A model generated the notes under the pieces. That model saw only the letters and a list, made by a program, of their open reading frames with translations. It was not told the origin of the DNA and did no database searches. DNA of 45,100 nt. It comes from an uncultured SAR116 cluster alpha proteobacterium. Lineage in GTDB: Bacteria; Pseudomonadota; Alphaproteobacteria; Puniceispirillales; Puniceispirillaceae. Every line of letters starts with the position of its first letter. Positions within the stretch are counted from its first letter, which is position 1. This document shows, piece after piece, positions 10,305 to 19,028 of this stretch. The stretch is taken from NCBI GenBank assembly GCA_902583715.1, contig CACHXC010000013.1:1-45100 (forward strand), given 5' to 3'. The position numbers were made by a program, and so were the translations under genes.

Positions 10305-10724
10305 TTAATCAGAGTCGCCAAGACGGCGCACAATACGTGTATCCAGGGGTAGTTTGGCGGCAGCAAGCGTCAATGCCTGTTGCGCCAGATCCCACGGCAC
10401 ACCATCAATTTCAAACATGATCCGGCCAGGCTTAACCCGCGCCACCCAATATTCTGGTGACCCCTTACCTTTACCCATCCGCACCTCAGCAGGCTTTGAT
10501 GACACAGGCACATCAGGAAAAATACGTATCCAGACACGACCAGCACGGCGCAAATGACGGGTGATGGCGCGGCGCGCGGCTTCAATCTGACGCGCTGTCA
10601 CACGCTCTGGCGTCACAGCTTTGAGACCATATGCACCAAAATTCAACTGTGTTCCACCCTTGGCCATGCCATGGATACGGCCCTTATGGGCTTTACGGAA
10701 CTTTGTACGCTTTGGCGAAAGCAT
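10305..10724 (-). CDS. rplP: 50S ribosomal protein L16
   Basis: L16 organises the aminoacyl-tRNA site of the large subunit. [19 protein letters not shown] and the region [17 protein letters not shown] followed by [19 protein letters not shown] are diagnostic. It has 139 residues. Confidence 0.98.
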   Translation of the reverse strand: MLSPKRTKFRKAHKGRIHGMAKGGTQLNFGAYGLKAVTPERVTARQIEAARRAITRHLRRAGRVWIRIFPDVPVSSKPAEVRMGKGKGSPEYWVARVKPGRIMFEIDGVPWDLAQQALTLAAAKLPLDTRIVRRLGDSD

Positions 10725-10742
10725 CTACCTATCTCCTCCGAC

Positions 10743-11438
10743 TTAACCGTTGCTGCGTGGCGCTGGGCCAGACTGCTGTTCGGCGAGCCGCTTGTCTTGA
10801 GCCATCGGGTCATGTGCCATGACCTCACCCTTAAATACCCATACCTTGATGCCACAAGCCCCGTAGGTGGTAAACGCGGTGGCTTCACCGTAATCTACAT
10901 CAGCGCGCAATGTATGCAGCGGCACACGGCCTTCGCGGTACCATTCAGTACGTGCGATTTCAGCGCCACCCAAGCGGCCAGCACAGTTAATCCTTACACC
11001 AAGCGCCCCCAGCCGCATGGCGGATTGCACCGCCCGCTTCATGGCCCGGCGGAACCCCACACGACGTTCCAACTGCTGGGCGATATTTTCAGCTACCAGC
11101 TTGGCATCAATTTCAGGCTTGCGCACTTCAACGATATTCAAGCTGACTTCGCCGCCAATCCGTGCAGACAAATCAGCGCGCAGCTTTTCAATATCCTGAC
11201 CCTTTTTACCAATGATCAAACCGGGGCGACCAGCGTAAATCGTCACCCTCGCTCGACCAGCTGGACGTTCAATCACAACACGGCTAATGGCGGCTTGCTT
11301 CAACCGGTCCATCAAATAGCTACGTAGTTGGATATCTTGATGCAACAATTCGCCATAGTTGCGCCCTGCATACCATCTAGAATCCCATGTGCGGTTGATA
11401 CCGACGCGCAGACCGATTGGCTTTACTTTTTGACCCAT
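10743..11438 (-). CDS. rpsC: 30S ribosomal protein S3
   Basis: S3 lines the mRNA entry channel. The start [13 protein letters not shown] at 11438 is preferred over an upstream in-frame ATG because GAGGAG lies about ten bases before it and the extra ten residues are not family-like. The KH domain carries the GKKG loop ([13 protein letters not shown]). It has 231 residues. Only one base separates the rplV stop (TAG) from this ATG. Confidence 0.98.
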   Translation of the reverse strand: MGQKVKPIGLRVGINRTWDSRWYAGRNYGELLHQDIQLRSYLMDRLKQAAISRVVIERPAGRARVTIYAGRPGLIIGKKGQDIEKLRADLSARIGGEVSLNIVEVRKPEIDAKLVAENIAQQLERRVGFRRAMKRAVQSAMRLGALGVRINCAGRLGGAEIARTEWYREGRVPLHTLRADVDYGEATAFTTYGACGIKVWVFKGEVMAHDPMAQDKRLAEQQSGPAPRSNG

Positions 11439-11439
11439 C

Positions 11440-11817
11440 CTACTGCTCTCCTCTTTCACCGACCACAATAGTCAGGTGTGAAAATGGCTTTAAAATCCGC
11501 GCCCCACGGCCCTTTGCACGCGCCCGAAAACGCTTCATCACCAGCCCCTTGCCAACATGTGCTTCTTTAACAAACAACCGGTCAACATCCAGCGAATGGT
11601 TGTTTTCGGCGTTAGCAATGGCTGATTGCAGAGCTTTTTTTACATCGCCTGAAATACGACGACGCGAAAACGTTAATGTTGCGAGTGCCTTATTCACATC
11701 CATACCGCGGATCATCGCGGCAACCAGGTTTAGCTTTTGCGGGCTGACGCGCAGATTACGCGCCACCGATTTCGCTTCGCTATCAGACAAGGTGCGAGGA
11801 TTTGCTTGCTTACCCAT
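11440..11817 (-). CDS. rplV: 50S ribosomal protein L22
   Basis: L22 lines the nascent-peptide tunnel and is a known site of macrolide-resistance mutations. [20 protein letters not shown] and the C-terminal [20 protein letters not shown] mark the family. It has 125 residues and lies between rpsS and rpsC. Confidence 0.98.
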   Translation of the reverse strand: MGKQANPRTLSDSEAKSVARNLRVSPQKLNLVAAMIRGMDVNKALATLTFSRRRISGDVKKALQSAIANAENNHSLDVDRLFVKEAHVGKGLVMKRFRARAKGRGARILKPFSHLTIVVGERGEQ

Positions 11818-11826
11818 GATACGTCC

Positions 11827-12102
11827 CTAACGCTTTGATTTCTTATCGGCAGCATGGCCGTAATAAGTACGAGTTGGTGCAAATTCGCCAAATTTATGCC
11901 CGACCATTTCTTCAGAAACCGACACTGGAATAAATTTATTGCCGTTGTGTACGCCAAAAGTCAGTCCAACAAACTGCGGCATAATAGTGGACCGGCGCGA
12001 CCAGGTCTTGATGACCTCATTGCGACCAGATTCACGAACCTTGTCCGCTTTTTTCATCAGATACCCATCAATAAATGGGCCTTTCCAAACTGAACGTGCC
12101 AT
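11827..12102 (-). CDS. rpsS: 30S ribosomal protein S19
   Basis: S19 is in the head of the small subunit next to S13. [18 protein letters not shown] and the end [17 protein letters not shown] are characteristic. It has 91 residues. Confidence 0.98.
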   Translation of the reverse strand: MARSVWKGPFIDGYLMKKADKVRESGRNEVIKTWSRRSTIMPQFVGLTFGVHNGNKFIPVSVSEEMVGHKFGEFAPTRTYYGHAADKKSKR

Positions 12103-12117
12103 GACTATCTACGCCCC

Positions 12118-12942
12118 TTATGGCTTGCGACGCCGCACAATCAGGCGGTCAGTCTTTTTGTTAGAACGTGTGCGCTTGCCTTTGGTTGGCTTACCCCAAG
12201 GTGTTACCGGATGACGGCCACCTGACGTGCGTCCTTCACCACCACCATGCGGGTGATCAATCGGGTTCATCACCACACCGCGAACATGCGGACGACGACC
12301 AAGCCAGCGGCTACGACCGGCCTTGCCGATCTTAATGTTTTGCTGATCAGGGTTTGAAACAGCACCAATTGATGCCATGCATTCAGACCGCACCAAACGA
12401 ACTTCACCAGAGGTCAGACGCAAAATCGCATAACCGCGGTCACGACCAACCAGCTGGATATAAGTGCCAGCAGATCGTGCCAATTGGCCGCCTTTGCCCG
12501 GCTTTAATTCAACGTTGTGTACCAATGTACCAACAGGGATGTTCGCCAGTGGCAGGGCATTGCCCGGCTTGATGTCAGAGCCAACGCCAGAACGCACGCG
12601 GTCACCAACGGATAGACGCTGTGGTGCCAGAATATAGCTCTGCACGCCGTCATCATAGGCGATAAGTGCAATAAAAGCCGTCCGGTTCGGATCGTATTCA
12701 ATCCGCTCGACGGTGGCTTCAACATCAGTCTTGGTGCGTTTGAAATCAATCAGACGATAGCGGCGTTTATGGCCGCCGCCCTTTTGCCAAGCTGTGACGT
12801 GACCAGAATTATTGCGTCCACCGGTTTTGCTCAACCCTTCGGTCAGCTTTTTAACAGGACCGCCCTTGTACAGGGCCGATTTGTCCACAAGAACAAGGTT
12901 ACGCTGGCTTGGAGTGGTTGGGTTGAATTTTTTCAGAGCCAT
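12118..12942 (-). CDS. rplB: 50S ribosomal protein L2
   Basis: L2 lies near the peptidyl transferase centre and is needed for subunit association. The segment [20 protein letters not shown], with its conserved histidine, and [20 protein letters not shown] are diagnostic. It has 274 residues, the usual length. Confidence 0.98.
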   Translation of the reverse strand: MALKKFNPTTPSQRNLVLVDKSALYKGGPVKKLTEGLSKTGGRNNSGHVTAWQKGGGHKRRYRLIDFKRTKTDVEATVERIEYDPNRTAFIALIAYDDGVQSYILAPQRLSVGDRVRSGVGSDIKPGNALPLANIPVGTLVHNVELKPGKGGQLARSAGTYIQLVGRDRGYAILRLTSGEVRLVRSECMASIGAVSNPDQQNIKIGKAGRSRWLGRRPHVRGVVMNPIDHPHGGGEGRTSGGRHPVTPWGKPTKGKRTRSNKKTDRLIVRRRKP

Positions 12943-12946
12943 TTTA

Positions 12947-13273
12947 TTACACCCCCATCAGGTCAATGTTCTGACCTTCTGCCAATGTCACCATTGCTTT
13001 TTTCATGTCGCTACGCCGGCCTGGCCGCCCGCGAAATGTCTTTGTCTTGCCTTTTTGCACAATCGTATTGACGGCTGTGACTTTGACATTGAACAACATC
13101 TCTACAGCGGCCTTGATTTCAGGCTTGGTTGCATCCATCGCAACAGCAAAAGTGACCTGACCATTTTCATTGGCCATGGTTGCTTTTTCTGTGATGATTG
13201 GCCGCAAAATTGTGTCATAGGCGCCTGCCTTTGAAACAACAGTGTTGACCCGCTTTCGCGCACGAATACTCAT
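12947..13273 (-). CDS. rplW: 50S ribosomal protein L23
   Basis: L23 sits at the tunnel exit and docks signal recognition particle and trigger factor. [15 protein letters not shown] and [19 protein letters not shown] are typical. The 108-residue product has a basic N-terminal extension of about 17 residues. Its ATG overlaps the rplD stop by four bases (ATGA). Confidence 0.97.
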   Translation of the reverse strand: MSIRARKRVNTVVSKAGAYDTILRPIITEKATMANENGQVTFAVAMDATKPEIKAAVEMLFNVKVTAVNTIVQKGKTKTFRGRPGRRSDMKKAMVTLAEGQNIDLMGV

Positions 13274-13899
13274 TTCAGGCGCTCCTCAAGATGGGCCGCG
13301 GCATCCTTTGACAACACCAGAACATCACGACGCAGAATGTCATACACATTGATGCCCTGCTGCGGCAGAACATCAACCAAAGGAATATTGCGGGCCGCCT
13401 TGACAAATGCTTCGTCAAGTTCTTCACCACCAATAATCAGCGCGTTTTCAACCCCTAATTTAGCGAGCTGACCACGTAATTTTGCCGTTTTGCCAGCGTC
13501 CTTGCCCCCAGAAGCCAATTTATCAATGACCAAAAGCTTGCCTTCGGCCGCCTTTGAGGACAGCGCTGAACGCAATCCCAATTGCCGCACCTGCTTGGGA
13601 AGGTGATGACCATGGTCCCGCACCACTGGGCCATGCACAACACCACCGCCGCGGAATTGTACAACAGATGCCGCACCGTGACGCGCCCGCCCAGTGCCTT
13701 TTTGCTTGAACATCTTTGCTGTGGTTGCTGATACCTCAGAGCGAGATTTTGCTTTGTGAGTGCCAGCACGGCGCTTGGCCAACTGCCATTTTACCACACG
13801 GGCGACAATATCTCCACGAGGGGCCACCCCAAAAACAGCATCAGCAAGCGTAACATCGCCAGCAGATTTATTATCCAGCGTTTTAACAGCTACCTTCAT
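13270..13899 (-). CDS. rplD: 50S ribosomal protein L4
   Basis: L4 lines the exit tunnel and in gammaproteobacteria represses the S10 operon. The start [14 protein letters not shown] at 13899 is chosen: 48 extra in-frame codons upstream overlap rplC and are not family-like, and AAAAGGA lies about 9-12 bases upstream. Typical segments are [15 protein letters not shown] and [20 protein letters not shown]. It has 209 residues. Confidence 0.97.
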   Translation of the reverse strand: MKVAVKTLDNKSAGDVTLADAVFGVAPRGDIVARVVKWQLAKRRAGTHKAKSRSEVSATTAKMFKQKGTGRARHGAASVVQFRGGGVVHGPVVRDHGHHLPKQVRQLGLRSALSSKAAEGKLLVIDKLASGGKDAGKTAKLRGQLAKLGVENALIIGGEELDEAFVKAARNIPLVDVLPQQGINVYDILRRDVLVLSKDAAAHLEERLK

Positions 13900-13903
13900 G
13901 ACC

Positions 13904-14728
13904 CTATTCCTTTTCGCTTTCAGCGACAGCGTCTTCAGAGGCTGCACTTGGCACCTCATCAATGGCAGCGGCATCATCGGCCACTTCAGCCACCGGCGCA
14001 TTATCGGCGACGGCTTCTTCAGCTGGCGCTTCGTCAGCATCACTCGCGCTTACTGCGCCCACAAGACCAGCCGGAAAAGGCGCGTCTTCGGGGAGTTTCG
14101 CCTTGATAGCGTCGCTAATTAAAACCCACCCATTTTTAGGTCCTGGCACCGCCCCACAAAGAAGGATAACGCCGTCTTCGTCGTCGACGCTGACAACCTC
14201 AATATTTTGTGTGGTTTTGCGTACAGCCCCCATGTGACCGGCCATTTTCTTGCCTTTGAACACTTTGCCTGGATCTTGACATTGACCAGTCGAACCATGC
14301 GACCGGTGCGATACAGACACACCATGAGACGCACGCAAACCCCCAAAATTATGCCGCTTCATGGCACCAGCAAAACCCTTACCTTGCGTGGTGCCAACAA
14401 CATCGACCTTTTGACCGGCAACAAAATGGCTAGCCGCCAATGAGGCACCGACTTCCAGCACGGCATCCTCACTGACACGGAATTCAGCAAGCTTTGATTT
14501 GGGTAAGACATGCGCCTTGGCAAAATGACCACGCATCGGTTTGGACACGTTTTTGGCTTTGGCAACACCAGCCCCAAGCTGAAGCGCGGTATAGCCATCC
14601 TTTTCGGCGTTGCGTACCGCAACAACCTGCACATCATCGAGCTTTAACACGGTGACCGGCACATGGTGGCCAGCATCGTTAAACACTCGGGTCATGCCCA
14701 ATTTACGGGCGATAATGCCGCTACGCAT
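13904..14728 (-). CDS. rplC: 50S ribosomal protein L3 with an acidic C-terminal extension
   Basis: L3 is an early-assembly protein near the peptidyl transferase centre. [16 protein letters not shown] and the loop region [20 protein letters not shown] mark the family. The fold ends near residue 225 ([14 protein letters not shown]). About 50 further residues are very rich in Ala, Glu and Asp ([20 protein letters not shown] and on to SEKE). Most bacterial L3 proteins have about 205-215 residues, so this 274-residue form has a disordered acidic tail. Confidence 0.97.
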   Translation of the reverse strand: MRSGIIARKLGMTRVFNDAGHHVPVTVLKLDDVQVVAVRNAEKDGYTALQLGAGVAKAKNVSKPMRGHFAKAHVLPKSKLAEFRVSEDAVLEVGASLAASHFVAGQKVDVVGTTQGKGFAGAMKRHNFGGLRASHGVSVSHRSHGSTGQCQDPGKVFKGKKMAGHMGAVRKTTQNIEVVSVDDEDGVILLCGAVPGPKNGWVLISDAIKAKLPEDAPFPAGLVGAVSASDADEAPAEEAVADNAPVAEVADDAAAIDEVPSAASEDAVAESEKE

Positions 14729-14744
14729 AACTCTGGTCCCTTAC

Positions 14745-15053
14745 CTAAAGCTTGATCTCTACATCGACACCAGCCGCCAGATCGAGCTTCATCAGCGCAT
14801 CGACGGTCTGTGGGGTCGGGTCAATAATATCCAACAAACGCTTATGCGTACGGATTTCGAATTGCTCACGGCTCTTCTTATTGACATGCGGCGAGCGCAA
14901 AACAGTCATCCGACGTAGATTTGTCGGCATCGGGATGGGCCCACGGACTTCTGCACCTGTACGCTTGGCGGTGTTTACGATTTCAGTCGTAGATTGATCA
15001 AGAATACGATGATCAAACGCCTTTAACCGAATACGTATATTCTGGGTTTCCAT
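14745..15053 (-). CDS. rpsJ: 30S ribosomal protein S10
   Basis: S10 is in the small-subunit head and with NusB also takes part in antitermination. [20 protein letters not shown] is the family start; the ATG at 15053 is preferred to one nine codons upstream because GAGG lies about ten bases before it. It has 102 residues. It is the first ribosomal gene of the S10 block and lies directly after tuf. Confidence 0.97.
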   Translation of the reverse strand: METQNIRIRLKAFDHRILDQSTTEIVNTAKRTGAEVRGPIPMPTNLRRMTVLRSPHVNKKSREQFEIRTHKRLLDIIDPTPQTVDALMKLDLAAGVDVEIKL

Positions 15054-15081
15054 AACTGCTTTACCTCGTCTGGTATACACA

Positions 15082-15106
15082 AAGGAGGGCGATAATCGCC
15101 CTCCCT
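15082..15106 (-). terminator. Hairpin between tuf and rpsJ (terminator or attenuator)
   Basis: A perfect inverted repeat (GGAGGGCG, five-base loop, CGCCCTCC; extendable to ten pairs) lies 13 bases after the tuf stop codon. On the minus strand only a short run of T follows. It probably ends or reduces transcription between tuf and the S10 block. Confidence 0.55.
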
Positions 15107-15116
15107 TTACTTCTAA

Positions 15117-16307
15117 CTATTTAACGACTGACGATACGACGCCGGCGCCAACGGTACGACCACCTTCACGGATCGCAAAGCGCAAGCCTTCATCCATCGC
15201 AATCGGTGCGATCAGCGTTACGGTCATCGCAATGTTATCACCAGGCATCACCATCTCGGTGCCCGCCGGCAATTCAACCGAACCTGTCACATCTGTTGTC
15301 CGGAAATAGAACTGCGGACGATAGTTCGAGAAAAACGGGGTATGACGACCGCCTTCATCCTTGGTCAGAACATAAGCCTCGCACTTAAACTCGGTATGCG
15401 GTGAAATTGACCCAGGCGCACACAACACCTGACCACGCTCAACTTCCTCACGCTTGGTACCACGAAGCAATACACCAACATTATCGCCGGCCTCGCCCTG
15501 ATCTAGAAGCTTGCGGAACATCTCAACGCCAGTGCAAGTGGTCTTCTGGGTGTCTTTCAGACCCACAATCTCAATCTCTTCACCAACATTCACAATGCCG
15601 CGCTCAATACGACCAGTCACAACCGTACCACGACCCGAAATCGAGAACACATCTTCAATCGGCATCAAAAATGGCTGATCTTTCGGACGCTCTGGCTGAG
15701 GAATATAGCTGTCAACAGCCGCCATCAATTCCTTGATCGCTTCCTTGCCAATCTTGTCATCGCTATCTTCCAATGCCGCCAGCGCTGAACCCTTCACAAT
15801 CGGAATGTCATCGCCAGGAAATTCATATGAAGACAATAACTCACGAATTTCCATCTCAACAAGTTCCAACAACTCTTCGTCGTCAACCTGATCAACCTTG
15901 TTCATGAACACACACAAGGCCGGTACACCAACCTGACGCGCCAACAAAATATGCTCGCGGGTTTGTGGCATCGGACCATCGGCTGCTGACACAACCAAAA
16001 TCGCCCCGTCCATCTGTGCCGCACCCGTGATCATGTTCTTCACATAGTCAGCGTGACCAGGACAATCCACGTGCGCATAGTGACGGTTGTCTGTCTCATA
16101 TTCAACATGCGCTGTCGAAATGGTAATACCGCGCGCACGCTCTTCAGGCGCCTTGTCAATCTGATCATAGGCCTGAAATTCAGCCCCACCAGCTTCTGCC
16201 ATTACCTTGGTAATCGCCGCTGTCAATGTCGTCTTGCCATGGTCAACATGGCCAATCGTGCCAATGTTCACATGCGGCTTGGATCGGTCAAACTTTTCCT
16301 TGGACAT
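15117..16307 (-). CDS. tuf: Elongation factor Tu
   Basis: EF-Tu delivers aminoacyl-tRNA to the ribosome as a GTPase. The G1 motif GHVDHGKTT is at residues 19-27, DCPGHADY is G3 and NKVD is G4. The two beta-barrel domains follow, ending [14 protein letters not shown]. It has 396 residues. It is preceded by tRNA-Tyr on the same strand, like the tRNA-tufB operons of proteobacteria, but it is followed by rpsJ. No rpsL, rpsG or fusA genes are nearby. Confidence 0.98.
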   Translation of the reverse strand: MSKEKFDRSKPHVNIGTIGHVDHGKTTLTAAITKVMAEAGGAEFQAYDQIDKAPEERARGITISTAHVEYETDNRHYAHVDCPGHADYVKNMITGAAQMDGAILVVSAADGPMPQTREHILLARQVGVPALCVFMNKVDQVDDEELLELVEMEIRELLSSYEFPGDDIPIVKGSALAALEDSDDKIGKEAIKELMAAVDSYIPQPERPKDQPFLMPIEDVFSISGRGTVVTGRIERGIVNVGEEIEIVGLKDTQKTTCTGVEMFRKLLDQGEAGDNVGVLLRGTKREEVERGQVLCAPGSISPHTEFKCEAYVLTKDEGGRHTPFFSNYRPQFYFRTTDVTGSVELPAGTEMVMPGDNIAMTVTLIAPIAMDEGLRFAIREGGRTVGAGVVSSVVK

Positions 16308-16421
16308 ATGCTTTTCGCCCTTTTTGCAAAGTGAGGGCCAGCGTTGTCATCAACATGGCCCATCTTGATTCACATCTGAATAACAGCGTATCACCTGCGA
16401 TGACGCCCCATTTACCGACGA

Positions 16422-16506
16422 TGGTGGTGGGGGTAGGATTCGAACCTACGTACGCTACGCGGGCAGATTTACAGTCTGCTGCCTTTAACCACTCGGCCAC
16501 CCCACC
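16422..16506 (-). tRNA. tRNA-Tyr (anticodon GTA)
   Basis: An 85-base tRNA with a 7-bp acceptor stem (GGTGGGG with CCCCACC), a loop CTGTAAA giving anticodon GTA, a long class II variable arm, the GGTTCGAATCC T-arm and an encoded CCA end. It lies 114 bases upstream of tuf on the same strand and is probably co-transcribed with it. Confidence 0.97.
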
Positions 16507-16558
16507 GGATCGCCATTTTTGTCGCTGCAATGCTCTTGCAAAAACGCGGCGACCCTGC

Positions 16559-16587
16559 GAATTAAGAAGGCACAGCTCATTTGTCAA
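16559..16587 (-). promoter_or_regulatory. Sigma70-like promoter for tRNA-Tyr and tuf
   Basis: On the minus strand TTGACA and TAATTC are separated by 17 bases, about 50 bases upstream of the tRNA-Tyr 5' end. The -35 box is consensus. The promoter overlaps the leader of the divergent rlmB gene. Confidence 0.65.
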
Positions 16588-16602
16588 CAAAGAAGTCACT
16601 TT

Positions 16603-17499
16603 ATGCCCTCAAAAACCGGCAAAAAACATATCCGGGGGAAAAACCGGTCACAAAATCGGCGCCCCGCACCGTCGCGGGAAGATGCAAACAAGCATGGGGC
16701 GCATCAGCCAGCCGCCCAGAAACCTGCCGCCCCAAAACCACCGCAAAATGGGTATTTGATCTGGGGGCGCCATGCGGTATTTGCGGCCCTAGCCAACAAT
16801 GACCGGCGGGTGGCGCAAATTTATGCGGCCAGCAATGACTTTGAAGCAGAGCTTCAATCACATCTTCTTACATTACCGCCTGAACGGCGCAACAATTTGC
16901 CACCGATCCAGCGCATTGACCGCCAGCGGCTAGATGCCCTTGCCGGCCCGCATGACAAGGCCGTGCATCAGGGTGTGGCGGTGGCTGTCTGGCCAGTTGA
17001 CCCGCCGCATCTGGATGATCTTTTGGCACTACATCAAAATCTACCATTAAGGCTGTTACTACTCGACCAAGTGTCTGACCCGCGCAATATTGGGGCTATT
17101 ATGCGTTCAGCGCGCGCCTTCGGCGTGACCGCGCTGATCACCACATTTCGCCATGCCGCCGAGGAAAACGGCGCGTTGGCACGTGCCGCTTCGGGGGCGC
17201 TTGATCACCTGCTATATCTGCGTGTCACCAATCTGGCACGGGCAATTGAAAGGTTGCAACAAGACCATATCACGGTTGCCGGGCTTGCTAGTGACGGCGA
17301 TATGGTGGTCGCTAGTCTGGGCGGCATTAACCGTTTGGCGATTGTGCTAGGCGCTGAGGGAAGCGGACTCCGGCGGCTTAGCCGTGATCATTGCGACCAT
17401 CTTGTGCGCATTGATATCGACCCTCAGAGCGACAGTCTGAATGTCTCAAATGCCGCGGCGATTGCACTTTATGCCGCATCGATTTCACCGAAAAGATAA
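16603..17499 (+). CDS. rlmB: 23S rRNA (guanosine-2'-O-)-methyltransferase, SPOUT/TrmH family
   Basis: RlmB 2'-O-methylates a guanosine of 23S rRNA (G2251 in E. coli) using SAM. After about 45 basic, disordered residues comes the L30e-like substrate domain (IWGRHAVFAAL). The SPOUT motifs follow: motif 1 LLDQVSDPRNIGAIMRSARA, motif 2 IVLGAEGSGLRRL, and motif 3 DSLNVSNAAAIALY with the trefoil knot. The start at 16603 gives 298 residues; an earlier in-frame ATG would run into the tuf promoter. The exact family member is inferred from overall similarity. Confidence 0.9.
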   Translation: MPSKTGKKHIRGKNRSQNRRPAPSREDANKHGAHQPAAQKPAAPKPPQNGYLIWGRHAVFAALANNDRRVAQIYAASNDFEAELQSHLLTLPPERRNNLPPIQRIDRQRLDALAGPHDKAVHQGVAVAVWPVDPPHLDDLLALHQNLPLRLLLLDQVSDPRNIGAIMRSARAFGVTALITTFRHAAEENGALARAASGALDHLLYLRVTNLARAIERLQQDHITVAGLASDGDMVVASLGGINRLAIVLGAEGSGLRRLSRDHCDHLVRIDIDPQSDSLNVSNAAAIALYAASISPKR

Positions 17500-17589
17500 A
17501 TGCCCGCCGACAGCAACGCGCTGCTTGACCAGTTTTACACTTTCGGGGGTATTGACCCGGCGCGAAACTCTGCTAAAAAGCTGGTAGTC

Positions 17590-17665
17590 GCTGGCGTGGC
17601 TCAATTGGTAGAGCACCCGATTTGTAATCGGGCGGTTGGGAGTTCGAGTCTCTCCGCCAGCACCA
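17590..17665 (+). tRNA. tRNA-Thr (anticodon TGT)
   Basis: A 76-base tRNA with acceptor stem GCTGGCG/CGCCAGC, anticodon stem CCCGA/TCGGG around loop TTTGTAA (anticodon TGT), T-arm GTTCGAGTC and an encoded CCA. It marks the left edge of the AT-rich accessory region. No second copy of its 3' end was found in the window. Confidence 0.97.
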
Positions 17666-17682
17666 TTTTCCCCATCACATAT

Positions 17683-17717
17683 GGTGCATCAATGCTGACA
17701 CTGATGCACCGTTGTTT
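17683..17717 (+). terminator. Terminator after tRNA-Thr
   Basis: A perfect 9-bp stem (GGTGCATCA with TGATGCACC, ten-base loop) followed by GTTGTTT, starting 18 bases after the tRNA. Being symmetrical, it may also stop the minus-strand operon that ends at 17723. Confidence 0.7.
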
Positions 17718-17722
17718 CAAGT

Positions 17723-17929
17723 TTAGTTCCTGAACTTACGTTGCTCAGACTCGTCGAGGATGAGATATGCAAGAACATCAGGTTCACGGCCTTTTTTATA
17801 CTTCCATTTGAAGTGGCAGCTATCCATTTCCGCATATTCTACAAAATGCTCTAGCCAAAATTCAAACTCATCTTTTGCTTCCTTAAACGTAGGCTCATGC
17901 CCATCATTGTCCTCGTCTGCTGAGGTCAT
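17723..17929 (-). CDS. Small acidic protein of unknown function
   Basis: This 68-residue product is acidic at the start (TSADEDNDGHEPTF) and rich in aromatic residues (EFEFWLEHFVEYAEMDSCHF), ending in a charged stretch. I do not recognise a family. It is the last gene of a tight four-gene minus-strand operon; its ATG lies one base after the stop of the DUF5710-like gene. That packing is the main support that it is real. Confidence 0.6.
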   Translation of the reverse strand: MTSADEDNDGHEPTFKEAKDEFEFWLEHFVEYAEMDSCHFKWKYKKGREPDVLAYLILDESEQRKFRN

Positions 17930-17930
17930 G

Positions 17931-18116
17931 CTAGGCTATCGGGAAGACATTGGTTTTGCTACCCGAATTTTTCGGCCACCATTTCTTGAACAAGTTCCTG
18001 TCCACATCATTTGGCACATACCACTTCCGGGCATCGTTATCCCACCAGCCTCCAAGAGACTTGCAGTCATCCTTCTCGTCATATGGACAGTTCAAATAAA
18101 AGCGGTCATTAGACAT
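17931..18116 (-). CDS. DUF5710-like small domain protein
   Basis: A 61-residue protein that is almost entirely one domain: RFYLNCPYDEKDDCKSLGGW followed by WDNDARKWYVPNDVD. This matches the DUF5710 pattern (YLNVPY-x-EKD-x-AK-x-LGARWD-x-KWYVP), which is known on plasmid and phage proteins such as TraC-type primases. Its function is unknown. The ATG at 18116 has AGGA seven bases upstream; an ATG two codons earlier is too close to that site. It overlaps the end of the preceding gene by eight bases. Confidence 0.75.
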   Translation of the reverse strand: MSNDRFYLNCPYDEKDDCKSLGGWWDNDARKWYVPNDVDRNLFKKWWPKNSGSKTNVFPIA

Positions 18117-18438
18117 GAGCATTTCCTTTCGCTTGTGATGGTTGCGGAGTGATGGGTCTTTTCATCACCACGCTATCTTTGGTTTCAAAAGCCACGTCAA
18201 AGAGACGGTCATTGATGACATGAACAAAGCGGTGCTGTGACAGCGCAGACCTCAGGTAAAGCCAGCCTTTGAATACCTCTTTCAGATTGTCATCTTGAAG
18301 TTGGCGAGGCAGTGGCTTGGCAAACCAATGTGAACCAGATTGTTTCAATATGGCCGCACCCTCAGGACATTTAGCTTTAAGAACAACAAGCGTGTTCTTG
18401 TCGAATGGAAATGTTTGCTCAGGCTTACTGTTGTTCAT
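18109..18438 (-). CDS. Hypothetical protein of the DUF5710 operon
   Basis: A 109-residue protein of no family I recognise. It has no membrane segment or signal peptide; the middle reads SGSHWFAKPLPRQLQDDNLK and the end is Pro/Lys-rich. The start MNNSKPEQTF is fixed by GGAGG five bases upstream, inside the 3' end of the preceding small gene, which it overlaps by 14 bases. Confidence 0.65.
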   Translation of the reverse strand: MNNSKPEQTFPFDKNTLVVLKAKCPEGAAILKQSGSHWFAKPLPRQLQDDNLKEVFKGWLYLRSALSQHRFVHVINDRLFDVAFETKDSVVMKRPITPQPSQAKGNAHV

Positions 18439-18595
18439 ACAGCCCTCCATGCATTTCCATTCCTGCAACAATGTCTTTTGCAACGTCACCTAATAAACGC
18501 ATGGGTTCAGGCAACATGCCTTTTATCTCCATGAACTCAATTAAGGCTTCGTTACGCCTTACTTCTCGCATCACAGCTTTTAATTCCTCACGCAT
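18425..18595 (-). CDS. Small helical protein, first gene of the DUF5710 operon
   Basis: A 56-residue reading frame starting MREELKAVMREVRRNEALI and ending GGLYEQQ. It is highly charged and probably a helical coil. It has a perfect ribosome-binding site (AGGAGG, five bases, ATG) and overlaps the next gene, whose own ribosome-binding site lies within it. These two facts make it a convincing gene despite its size. Function unknown. Confidence 0.7.
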   Translation of the reverse strand: MREELKAVMREVRRNEALIEFMEIKGMLPEPMRLLGDVAKDIVAGMEMHGGLYEQQ

Positions 18596-18653
18596 CAAGA
18601 CCTCCTAAACGTGGTTGTTGTGGTGAAAGGCCGGATGAGGAGTAGTCAGCTTC

Positions 18654-18720
18654 ATGCTCTCTATCTGCCCATCTGTTTCCTTTCACAAAGGTTTGAAGGA
18701 AACAGTGGGCAGGAGAGCAT
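18654..18720. repeat. Long imperfect hairpin between the divergent operons
   Basis: An inverted repeat of three paired blocks: ATGCTCTC/GAGAGCAT, CTGCCCA/TGGGCAG and CTGTTTCCTT/AAGGAAACAG. That gives 25 pairs around a 13-base loop, with bulges of three bases and one base on the left arm only. It lies about 60 bases upstream of the minus-strand operon. No T-run follows, so it does not look like an ordinary terminator. An operator, replication-origin hairpin or structured RNA are possible. Confidence 0.8.
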
Positions 18721-18737
18721 GTGCGTATAAAGGAGCG

Positions 18738-18794
18738 ATGAGCGAATCAGATTTGGCCCAGAAATACCCCTCTTTAACCCCCTTTATGAAATAA
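18738..18794 (+). CDS. Putative 18-residue leader peptide
   Basis: The reading frame MSESDLAQKYPSLTPFMK begins seven bases after AAAGGA, a good ribosome-binding site. Its codons run through the left arm of the following hairpin and its stop codon lies in the right arm. A ribosome translating it would open that hairpin. It is probably a regulatory leader rather than a functional peptide, and remains unproven. Confidence 0.5.
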   Translation: MSESDLAQKYPSLTPFMK

Positions 18795-18812
18795 AGGGTT
18801 AAAGAAGGGGTA
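18765..18812 (+). promoter_or_regulatory. Hairpin that covers the next ribosome-binding site
   Basis: TACCCCT, CTTTAACCC and TTTAT on the left pair with ATAAA, GGGTTAAAG and AGGGGTA on the right: 21 pairs, with a two-base bulge on the left and a one-base bulge on the right. The right arm contains the AAGGGG that serves as ribosome-binding site for the gene starting at 18814. Translation of that gene should be low unless the hairpin is opened, for instance by translation of the leader peptide. Confidence 0.65.
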
Positions 18813-18813
18813 A

Positions 18814-19014
18814 ATGATGGAAAGTTGGATTTGTTATAAATGTGGTGGATACAATGTCTTTGAAACAATGCTTGTTCGCATCAACAGACTTGCTTGTATC
18901 ATTGATACTTATGAAGACCTGCGAGGGCTAGAAGATGCCAAAGGATGGTGCGAAGATTGCGATGAGTATGTGGAGTTAATTGAAACAGATGTGCCTCTGT
19001 ACGCTGAGATATGA
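18814..19014 (+). CDS. Small zinc-ribbon-like protein
   Basis: A 66-residue protein with two cysteine pairs, CYKCGG near residue 8 and CEDC near residue 46, spaced like the two knuckles of a zinc ribbon. The region between is helical and the end acidic. It starts immediately after the hairpin described at 18765-18812. It is the first full gene of the plus-strand operon that ends with the polymerase-like gene. Role unknown; nucleic-acid binding is a reasonable guess from the fold only. Confidence 0.65.
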   Translation: MMESWICYKCGGYNVFETMLVRINRLACIIDTYEDLRGLEDAKGWCEDCDEYVELIETDVPLYAEI

Positions 19015-19028
19015 TTGCGGAGGCAAAT

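Noticed and set aside
10554-11327. A 257-codon plus-strand frame across rplP and rpsC
   Set aside because: It spans two certain ribosomal genes on the other strand; its length reflects their codon bias.
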